Shown piece after piece: positions 8,714 through 13,651 of a stretch of 13,651 bases of DNA. This stretch comes from an uncultured Rhizobiaceae group bacterium. GTDB taxonomy: Bacteria; Pseudomonadota; Alphaproteobacteria; Rhizobiales; Rhizobiaceae. The position numbers and the translations under genes were made by a program. The stretch is taken from the NCBI GenBank assembly GCA_938009335.1, contig CALLHT010000039.1:1-13651 (forward strand), written 5' to 3'. How positions within the stretch are numbered: the stretch's first letter is position 1; each line of letters begins with the position of its first letter. Under the pieces are notes generated by a model, which was not told where the DNA came from, ran no database searches, and worked only from the letters and a program-made list of their open reading frames with translations.

Positions 8714-8742
8714 AATGTTCCACATTTGTTCTTTATTGTCAA
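8714..8742 (-). promoter_or_regulatory. Predicted sigma-70 promoter of the 32-codon gene (and possibly dnaE)
   Basis: TTGACA (8742-8737) matches the -35 consensus fully. After a 17-nt spacer comes AACATT (8719-8714), a weak -10. A start near 8707 would give a leader of about 35 nt. The LexA box covers the spacer and touches the -10, so bound repressor would block polymerase. Confidence 0.55.
8717..8731. promoter_or_regulatory. LexA operator (SOS box), alphaproteobacterial type
   Basis: GTTC-CACATTT-GTTC is an exact match to the GTTC-N7-GTTC direct repeat bound by LexA in alphaproteobacteria (8 of 8 fixed bases). It falls between the predicted -35 and -10 of the promoter facing the 32-codon gene and dnaE. 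Exact matches are rare by chance (about one per 65 kb for random sequence), and this one is where a repressor should be. Confidence 0.75.
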
Positions 8743-8759
8743 ACAAAAAGAGAACAAAT
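8724..8759. repeat. 9-bp inverted repeat containing a second, imperfect LexA-like box
   Basis: ATTTGTTCT (8724-8732) and AGAACAAAT (8751-8759) are perfect reverse complements 18 bp apart, flanking the -35. The right arm helps form AAAC-AAAAAGA-GAAC (8741-8755), which matches the GAAC-N7-GAAC form of the LexA box at 7 of 8 positions. Two operators around one promoter would allow tighter repression; this is inferred from pattern only. As RNA it would be a weak hairpin after the lolD stop, without a U-tract. Confidence 0.4.
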
Positions 8760-8763
8760 TGAA

Positions 8764-9456
8764 TCAAAGTTTCAAATCAATGATTTTTCCGCCTTCAAGG
8801 GTAACCGCACGATCCATTTTTTTTGCGAGTTCGTGATTATGCGTCGCAATGAGTGCCGCTAATCCGGATTTCCGCACCAATTCATACAACATCCCAAAGA
8901 CATGATCAGAGGTCTCAGGATCGAGGTTTCCTGTAGGTTCGTCCGCCAACAATAAGCTTGGCGCATTTGCAACGGCCCGTGCAATTGCAACTCGTTGTTG
9001 TTCACCACCAGAAAGTTCGGAAGGACGGTGATCTGCACGATGATCAATACGCATATAGGACAGAAGCTCGATCGCCCGCTCTCGGGCAATATTCTTACTG
9101 ATCCCGGCAACCATCTGCGGCACCATGAGGTTCTCCGCTGCGGAGAACTCTGGAAGCAGGTGATGAAACTGATATACGAAACCGACGGAGGAGCGTCTTA
9201 ACAACGTCCTGTCTCGATCTTTCATGATGCGTGTGGGAAGTCCGGTGATATACACCTCACCTGCATCCGGGCGCTCAAGCAAACCAGCTGAATGAAGCAG
9301 CGTCGACTTTCCAGTACCAGAAGGTGCTACGAGAGCCACCATTTCGCCAGAATGTATTCTAAGATTTGCGTCTTTGAGCACCGTCAGCGCATGGTCACCG
9401 TCCCCATAGGTTCGTTCCATATTCTCGATATTCAGAACGATATGTGCATCACTCAT
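8764..9456 (-). CDS. lolD: Lipoprotein-releasing ABC transporter ATP-binding protein LolD
   Basis: The cytoplasmic ATPase that drives extraction of outer-membrane lipoproteins from the inner membrane to the carrier LolA. The 230 residues form one complete MacB/LolD-class domain: Walker A APSGTGKST 44-52 (the first Gly replaced by Ala, common in this branch), Q-loop Gln96, signature LSGGEQQ 148-154, Walker B LLLADEPT 168-175, and switch His206. The ATG overlaps the 3' end of the permease gene by 8 nt, and a GAGG element inside that gene serves as ribosome binding site, so the two are translationally coupled. FtsE is the nearest alternative, but the fused context with an FtsX-type LolC makes LolD clearly better. 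Confidence 0.93.
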   Translation of the reverse strand: MSDAHIVLNIENMERTYGDGDHALTVLKDANLRIHSGEMVALVAPSGTGKSTLLHSAGLLERPDAGEVYITGLPTRIMKDRDRTLLRRSSVGFVYQFHHLLPEFSAAENLMVPQMVAGISKNIARERAIELLSYMRIDHRADHRPSELSGGEQQRVAIARAVANAPSLLLADEPTGNLDPETSDHVFGMLYELVRKSGLAALIATHNHELAKKMDRAVTLEGGKIIDLKL

Positions 9457-10747
9457 AACGCAGCGCCTCTACGGGATCTAGGCTTGCCGCACGCCATGCA
9501 GGAAAGAGCGTCGCTAAAAAGGAAATCACCAGCGCCATTAAAACGATTGAGACTGTCTCCGTGGCATCCATACGCGCAGGTATATCACTTAGAAACCGCA
9601 CTGTAGGGTCCCATGGATTGCTGCCCGTAAGCCATGTCACAAAGTCCTGAATGGCTTTAATATTTTTGCTCACCAACACGCCAAGCCCGAACCCGAAAAG
9701 AGTTCCAACGATACCAATTGCAGAACCGGTTATCATAAAGATACGCATTACCGATGCACGCGAGGTCCCCATGGTCCGCAGAATGGCGATATCATGCGCC
9801 TTGTCCTTAACAAGCATGATAAGACCTGAGATGATATTGAGTGCAGCAACGAGAATGATCAGCGTCAGGATCATGAACATCACATTGCGTTCCACGTCCA
9901 AAGCAGAGGTTAATTGCGCATTGCGAGAGCGCCAATCGGTTAAATATAGAAGCCGCTCTGCTGAATCTTCAATTGGTTTGCGGTATTCATCCACCGCATC
10001 CGGATCGTCAACATAGATATCTATAACATCTACCCGACCCTCTTTATTGAAATATAGCTGAGATTCTTCCAAAGGCATAAACACAAAAGAAGAATCATAC
10101 TCTGACATTCCGATATTGAAGATGGCGTTCACCGGGTACGATTTAACCCTCGGCGTTGTGCCGAATGCCGTCACATCGCCATCCGGGGATATCAGTTTGA
10201 TCTCATCACCAAGGTTAAGTCCAAGATTGTTAGCAAGTCGAAAACCAACCGCAACCCCTTCTCCCTGATCAAACCCGTCAAGGGTTCCAACTTCAATACC
10301 ATCAGAGATCGTAGAAACGGACTTAATGTCTTTTTCGCGAATACCACGAACCAGCGCACCGCCGCCACTTCCCACATTGCCGGAGACAAGCGCCTGGCCT
10401 TCAATTAGCGGGATAGCGAGTTCGACACCATCAACAGTAACCAACCGATCAGAAAGCTTCGCATAATCGGTTAGCGGGCCATCAATCGGGTTAACAATCA
10501 AATGACCGTTCAATCCAAGAATGCGATCCAAGAGTTCTGTTCTGAATCCGTTCATGACAGCCATAACAACAATCAGAGTTGCAACGCCCAGCATAATGCC
10601 TAGAAACGAAAACCCGGCGATGACTGAAACAAACGCTTCTTTGCGGCGTGACCGCAGATAGCGTCCTGCCAACATCCATTCAAATGACGAGAATGAGCCT
10701 GTTGAATTGCTAGTGTTGGAAATAGAAGCTTCTGAGATAATCTTCAC
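9449..10747 (-). CDS. lolC: Lipoprotein-releasing ABC transporter permease (LolC/LolE family)
   Basis: The inner-membrane partner of LolD, 432 residues. It has the expected four-helix layout: helix 1 at about 40-66, a large periplasmic domain at about 67-285, then helices at about 288-313, 335-361 and 397-417. It ends in the FtsX-family tail FPAWRAASLDPVEALRYE. The conserved FEWMLAGRYLRSRR (22-35) lies just before helix 1. The start is GTG at 10747, since an in-frame TAA lies four codons upstream and the next ATG (Met25) would cut into the conserved region; the ribosome binding site is weak (AAGAG). Only one such permease is present, so the complex may be a homodimer (LolF-like) rather than LolC-LolE. 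The gene follows proS after 24 nt. Confidence 0.9.
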   Translation of the reverse strand: MKIISEASISNTSNSTGSFSSFEWMLAGRYLRSRRKEAFVSVIAGFSFLGIMLGVATLIVVMAVMNGFRTELLDRILGLNGHLIVNPIDGPLTDYAKLSDRLVTVDGVELAIPLIEGQALVSGNVGSGGGALVRGIREKDIKSVSTISDGIEVGTLDGFDQGEGVAVGFRLANNLGLNLGDEIKLISPDGDVTAFGTTPRVKSYPVNAIFNIGMSEYDSSFVFMPLEESQLYFNKEGRVDVIDIYVDDPDAVDEYRKPIEDSAERLLYLTDWRSRNAQLTSALDVERNVMFMILTLIILVAALNIISGLIMLVKDKAHDIAILRTMGTSRASVMRIFMITGSAIGIVGTLFGFGLGVLVSKNIKAIQDFVTWLTGSNPWDPTVRFLSDIPARMDATETVSIVLMALVISFLATLFPAWRAASLDPVEALRYE

Positions 10748-10771
10748 TCGCTCTTGTTAGACATTAAAACG

Positions 10772-12100
10772 TCAGTCGGATGAACCAAATCGGTTGATCG
10801 CAGCATCCGGCGACATCATTTCCTTGCTGCCGTCTGCTCTACATTTAATTTCTACTTCATTGTTGGCAATGCCACGTGGACCAATAACGATTTGCCAAGG
10901 AACGCCAATCAGATCCATCGTCGCAAACTTTGCCCCAGCTTGTTTGTCGGTATCATCATAGAGGATTTCCCGACCCGCATTAGAAAGTTCAGCATAGAGT
11001 TTGTCAGCAACGGCAGTGCATGCCTCGTCATTTGGCTTCATGTTGATGATACCCAGATCAAACGGCGCAACGGAGTCCGGCCAGATAATACCATTATCAT
11101 CGTGCGATGCCTCAATGATCGCTGCCACCAATCGGCTCGGCCCGATGCCATAGGAACCCATCTGAACGAAATGTTCCCTGCCATCCGGTCCCATGACCTT
11201 GGCATTCATCGGTTCAGAGTATTTAGTACCGAAATGGAAAATATGCCCTACTTCAATCCCGCGGGCATTCATACGGTCGTTTTCAGCCACTTCATTCCAA
11301 AGCGTTTCGTCATGAAGTTCATCTGTGCGGGCGTATTGCGTCGTCCAGTCTTTAACGATGCCAGCGATTAGCGCGTCGTCGTTGTAGTCTACTCCCTCAT
11401 CCGGAACAGGCAGCTTCATAACATCTGAATGACAGAAAACTTCGCTCTCACCAGTTTCCGCGAGGATTAAGAACTCATGGCTCAAATCGCCGCCGATGGG
11501 CCCTGTATCTGCACGCATGGGAATAGCTTTGACGCCCAGACGGTCAAACGTGCGAAGATAGGAAACAAACATCCGATAATACGCGGCGCGTGAAGCATCC
11601 GCATCAATATCGAACGAATACGCGTCTTTCATCAGGAATTCGCGCCCACGCATAACGCCAAATCGAGGGCGTACTTCGTCGCGGAATTTCCATTGAATAT
11701 GATAAAGGTTCAAAGGAAGGTCTTTGTAGCTCTTCACATATGAGCGGAAAATATCGGATACCATTTCCTCGTTAGTCGGCCCGAAAAGCATGTCCCGCTC
11801 ATGGCGGTCTTCAATGCGGAGCATTTCTTTACCGTAATCATCATAACGGCCGCTTTCACGCCACAGATCCGCTGACTGAATGGTCGGCATTAAAATTTCG
11901 ATGGCACCCGCACGGTTTTGCTCTTCCCGAACGATATCTGAAATTCGGTTTAAGACCTTAAGCCCTAACGGTAGCCAGGAATAAATCCCGGCAGATTGCT
12001 GACGGATCATCCCCGCGCGAAGCATTAGCCGATGCGAAACAATCTCAGCTTCTTTTGGCGTTTCTTTTAAGACTGGCAGAAAATATCGGGAAAGACGCAT
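10772..12100 (-). CDS. proS: Prolyl-tRNA synthetase, short form without INS editing domain
   Basis: Charges tRNA-Pro with proline in the cytoplasm. It is a class II synthetase of 442 residues, against about 570 for the E. coli enzyme. Motif 1 spans about 38-73 (GIYSWLPLGLKVLNRI...), the TXE-type loop GPTNEEM lies at 107-113, motif 2 at 136-163 with FRDEVRPRFG, and motif 3 is GSYGIGPSR at 315-323. The anticodon-binding domain fills about 345-435. The space between motifs 2 and 3 is too short for the INS domain that clears Ala-tRNA-Pro, so editing must depend on a free-standing protein. It heads the proS-lolC-lolD unit; GGAC about 11 nt before the ATG is only a weak ribosome binding site. Confidence 0.96.
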   Translation of the reverse strand: MRLSRYFLPVLKETPKEAEIVSHRLMLRAGMIRQQSAGIYSWLPLGLKVLNRISDIVREEQNRAGAIEILMPTIQSADLWRESGRYDDYGKEMLRIEDRHERDMLFGPTNEEMVSDIFRSYVKSYKDLPLNLYHIQWKFRDEVRPRFGVMRGREFLMKDAYSFDIDADASRAAYYRMFVSYLRTFDRLGVKAIPMRADTGPIGGDLSHEFLILAETGESEVFCHSDVMKLPVPDEGVDYNDDALIAGIVKDWTTQYARTDELHDETLWNEVAENDRMNARGIEVGHIFHFGTKYSEPMNAKVMGPDGREHFVQMGSYGIGPSRLVAAIIEASHDDNGIIWPDSVAPFDLGIINMKPNDEACTAVADKLYAELSNAGREILYDDTDKQAGAKFATMDLIGVPWQIVIGPRGIANNEVEIKCRADGSKEMMSPDAAINRFGSSD

Positions 12101-12199
12101 TATAAGGGTCCAGAATCATTGCTCTGTTTGTTTATCTGTTAAACCTTTATTTCGACGATGAAACAAGGCCAAGCAACAAATCCTGACGTAATTGTTGTA

Positions 12200-12227
12200 C
12201 AAATACCCAGCCGTCAAAACCTGTCAA
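12200..12227 (-). promoter_or_regulatory. proS: Possible promoter for proS
   Basis: TTGACA (12227-12222), a 16-nt spacer and TATTTG (12205-12200) would start a transcript near 12193, leaving a leader of about 90 nt. A second TTGAC follows nine bases later, so the exact boxes are uncertain. It lies back to back with the predicted small-RNA promoter. Confidence 0.35.
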
Positions 12228-12250
12228 AAAAAAGACACAAAACCCAAAAA

Positions 12251-12279
12251 TTGAGATGACAGCTCCCAAAACTTATGTT
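12251..12279 (+). promoter_or_regulatory. Predicted promoter of the plus-strand small RNA
   Basis: TTGAGA (12251-12256), a 17-nt spacer and TATGTT (12274-12279) predict a start at about 12286. That gives an RNA of about 148 nt up to the terminator, near the length I recall for Smr9C. The -10 lies in the left arm of a 13-bp inverted repeat. Confidence 0.5.
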
Positions 12280-12303
12280 TAATTTTCGTTCATAAGTTTT
12301 GGG
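12265..12303. repeat. Perfect 13-bp inverted repeat over the small-RNA promoter
   Basis: CCCAAAACTTATG (12265-12277) and CATAAGTTTTGGG (12291-12303) match exactly around a 13-nt AT-rich centre. The repeat spans the predicted -10 and start site, so it is better placed as an operator than as an RNA hairpin: the RNA would contain only the right arm. No U-tract follows on either strand, which argues against a terminator. Confidence 0.7.
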
Positions 12304-12433
12304 GCTAACCAAACGTTATGCTGTCTATAGTCTTGGGAGGATGAGATCCGGGCGCATCTATTGCAGCCGCCCTTGCGGGAAAAGGATCGAGACACGCCAA
12401 CTTTTTTAAGCAAGGCTTCGGCCTTGCTTTTTT
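12286..12433 (+). ncRNA. Trans-acting small RNA, probably alpha-r9 (Smr9C) family
   Basis: This RNA is transcribed against all neighbours. Three hairpins can be drawn: UUUGG/CCAAA (12298-12302 with 12309-12313); a GC-rich arm with GAUCC/GGAUC (12345-12349 with 12384-12388) enclosing GGGCG/CGCCC (12350-12354 with 12368-12372); and the terminator AAGCAAGGC-UUCG-GCCUUGCUU with a U-tail. In Sinorhizobium meliloti the small RNA Smr9C lies, as I recall, in the same gap beside proS, and its family has three hairpins, so I assign it by position and fold rather than by sequence comparison. Its targets cannot be read here. The 5' end is set by promoter prediction and may be off by tens of bases. Confidence 0.7.
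12408..12433 (+). terminator. Rho-independent terminator with UUCG tetraloop ending the small RNA
   Basis: AAGCAAGGC (12408-12416), TTCG loop (12417-12420), GCCTTGCTT (12421-12429), then T-run to 12433. The 9-bp stem is perfect and the U-tract exists only on the plus strand, which fixes the direction. On the minus strand the stem is followed by A residues, so it does not end the DUF1467 transcript. Confidence 0.92.
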
Positions 12434-12470
12434 CTTGGCTAATTTTCAAACGAAAGAGACTGTTAAAGTG

Positions 12471-12746
12471 TTAGCCGTTGGGTTTCGCAGGAATAATTTC
12501 GGGAATATCAGAAAAATCCCAGCCAAAATAACCGGTTAAGCCCCAATAAAACGCAAAGACAATTGCCGCTACGAGTGAATTCCACAGCAATTTCTGACCG
12601 ATATTTGACTTTGTCGGCGCTCCAGGATCCGTTCCCTGAACCACTTCGCCGTCTTGTATCTGCGATCGATTGCCATATGGAAGCACGATGAAAAGCGTCA
12701 CCCACCAGATAACGAAATAAATCGCAAAGCCTGTAAAAAATTCCAT
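12471..12746 (-). CDS. DUF1467 family two-helix membrane protein
   Basis: A conserved alphaproteobacterial protein of unknown function, 91 residues. Helix 1 spans about 4-24, with the family-typical IWWVTLFIVLPYGNRSQ (13-29). A short polar loop follows, with GEVVQGTDPGAPTKSNI at 33-49, and helix 2 spans about 53-75. A short tail ends in KPNG. The gene starts 2 nt after the mce stop codon, with an AGGTG ribosome binding site at the end of mce, so the two are co-translated. The lasting link of this family to mce and proS is positional and gives no proven role. No minus-strand terminator is visible after it. Confidence 0.85.
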   Translation of the reverse strand: MEFFTGFAIYFVIWWVTLFIVLPYGNRSQIQDGEVVQGTDPGAPTKSNIGQKLLWNSLVAAIVFAFYWGLTGYFGWDFSDIPEIIPAKPNG

Positions 12747-12748
12747 GC

Positions 12749-13153
12749 TTACACCTGCTCCAACTCGACAAGAGTACCGCAGAAGTCTTTCGGATGGAGG
12801 AACAGCACAGGTTTCCCATGCGCGCCGATCTTTGGCTCCCCGTCTCCTAGAACCCGTGCGCCTTCTGAAATCATTCGGTCCCGGGCAACGATGATATCCT
12901 CTACCTCGTAGCAGACGTGATGAATGCCACCAGAAGGATTTTTCTCGATAAAAGGCGCAATCGGCGACTCCTCCCCTAAAACTTCGAGGAGTTCTATTTT
13001 GGTATTCGGCAATTCAACAAAAACAACCGTGACGCCGTGTTCAGGCAAAGCCTGCGGCTTGCTCACATTCGCGCCCAAGGTCTGTTCATAAACTTTTGTA
13101 CCGGAAACCAAATCCGGAACCGCTATCGCGACGTGGTTTAATCTTCCAATCAT
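12749..13153 (-). CDS. mce: Methylmalonyl-CoA epimerase
   Basis: Interconverts the (R) and (S) forms of methylmalonyl-CoA so that propionyl-CoA carbon can reach succinyl-CoA through the B12-dependent mutase. In alphaproteobacteria the same enzyme also serves ethylmalonyl-CoA. The 134 residues form a complete glyoxalase/VOC fold of two paired modules. Likely metal ligands by family pattern are His7 (LNHVAIAV), Glu54 in KIELLE where other members have Gln, His79 (GGIHHVCYEV), and Glu130 (GTLVELEQ). AGGA about 8 nt before the ATG, at the end of the RNase J gene, is the ribosome binding site. The gene is 9 nt after that stop and 2 nt before the DUF1467 gene. Confidence 0.93.
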   Translation of the reverse strand: MIGRLNHVAIAVPDLVSGTKVYEQTLGANVSKPQALPEHGVTVVFVELPNTKIELLEVLGEESPIAPFIEKNPSGGIHHVCYEVEDIIVARDRMISEGARVLGDGEPKIGAHGKPVLFLHPKDFCGTLVELEQV

Positions 13154-13162
13154 CGTGTCATC

Positions 13163-13651
13163 CTAAACCCGGGCAACAAACACCGTTGCAACGGGTTTTT
13201 TCCCCCATTTGTTTCTGGCTTCGCTGCGTACCGCACTGCGAATGGCTTCGCGTACGACATCTTCATCCTTTCGACGCTTCTTCGGAATTCCAGATAGAGC
13301 GCCCAGCGCCGCTTTGTAGAGAATATCATCAAAGTATGCGCCATCATTGGTGACTTCCGGCAGTCCATAAATTTCAATATCCATGTCATCCGCCATCTCG
13401 CCATGGCGATCCAAAACAACAGAAATTGCAATGATGCCAACATGCGCAAGCTTCCAACGCTCCCGCACCCCAACGCCTTCCTCTGTTCCGATAATATGAC
13501 CGTCTTTGTAAATACGACCAAACGGTGCCTGGTCTGAAATTTCAGCTACATTGGGAGCAAGGGTTACAATATCGCCATTGCGGACTGGTAAAACTTGCGG
13601 AATGCCGCTTTCCGCACCGAGTTTTGCATGAGCATTGAGGTGCGCTTCTTC
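13163..13651 (-). CDS. rnj: Ribonuclease J, C-terminal part (gene runs off the window)
   Basis: The last 162 codons of an RNase J gene, a metallo-beta-lactamase/beta-CASP nuclease with 5'-to-3' exo- and endonuclease action in RNA maturation and decay. The frame is open up to the window edge at 13651. The visible part starts with EEAHLNAHAKLG, followed by IPQVLPVRNGDIVTLAP (17-33) and GRIYKDGHIIG (45-55), all typical of the end of the beta-CASP core and the linker. The C-terminal domain follows, ending in SEARNKWGKKPVATVFVARV. The catalytic metal site lies outside the window. A Met that could be read at 13468 is really an internal Val codon, not a start. It leads the mce-DUF1467 group. Confidence 0.9.
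   Translation of the reverse strand, partial: EEAHLNAHAKLGAESGIPQVLPVRNGDIVTLAPNVAEISDQAPFGRIYKDGHIIGTEEGVGVRERWKLAHVGIIAISVVLDRHGEMADDMDIEIYGLPEVTNDGAYFDDILYKAALGALSGIPKKRRKDEDVVREAIRSAVRSEARNKWGKKPVATVFVARV

Noticed and set aside
10892..11371. 159-codon plus-strand frame opposite proS
   Set aside because: Antisense shadow of proS motif 3 and the anticodon-binding domain; no ribosome binding site or family resemblance.
12341..12409. A 22-codon frame on the plus strand inside the small RNA, preceded by GGGAGG
   Set aside because: The GGAGG touches the ATG with no spacer, so it cannot act as a ribosome binding site, and the frame runs through the conserved-looking hairpin into the terminator stem.
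12408..12429. Reading the UUCG hairpin as a terminator for the DUF1467 gene
   Set aside because: On the minus strand the stem is followed by AAAAAAG instead of a U-tract; only the plus strand has the proper tail.
13163..13468. A stand-alone 101-codon gene starting at 13468
   Set aside because: The frame is open upstream to the window edge with clear RNase J sequence, so this is only the end of a larger gene.

Overview
The window reads as an ordinary chromosomal segment of an alphaproteobacterium, most likely Hyphomicrobiales (Rhizobiales). Three things point there: the gene order (RNase J, methylmalonyl-CoA epimerase, DUF1467 protein, proS, lolC, lolD, dnaE), a short prolyl-tRNA synthetase without the INS editing domain, and an SOS box of the alphaproteobacterial GTTC-N7-GTTC type. 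The base composition is moderate, lower than in many rhizobia, which would fit a marine member. All protein genes lie on the minus strand, so transcription runs from position 13651 towards 1.

Reading in the direction of transcription: 13651-12471 holds the 3' end of an RNase J gene, then mce and a two-helix DUF1467 membrane protein, spaced 9 and 2 nt apart. The gap 12101-12470 holds a structured small RNA on the opposite (plus) strand. It ends in a textbook UUCG terminator and resembles the alpha-r9 (Smr9C) RNA of rhizobia in position and fold. A perfect 13-bp inverted repeat overlaps its predicted promoter. From 12100 to 8764, proS, lolC and lolD form one compact unit (24-nt gap, then 8-nt overlap).

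The gap 8455-8763 between lolD and dnaE is the most interesting part. It contains a perfect alphaproteobacterial LexA box inside a promoter with a consensus TTGACA -35. After a strong ribosome binding site comes an unreported-looking 32-codon gene (8672-8574) for a single-helix membrane peptide. The design resembles SidA of Caulobacter, a tiny SOS-induced inner-membrane division inhibitor. The same transcript could read on into dnaE, the replicative polymerase gene at 8454-4912, and so couple DNA damage both to the peptide and to polymerase supply.

From 4819 to 124 lies a complete four-gene BMP/PnrA-type ABC importer: fused double ATPase, two permeases, then the periplasmic binding protein. 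It probably takes up purines or nucleosides. It is closed by a rho-independent terminator at 69-98. Positions 1-68 show nothing I can assign.
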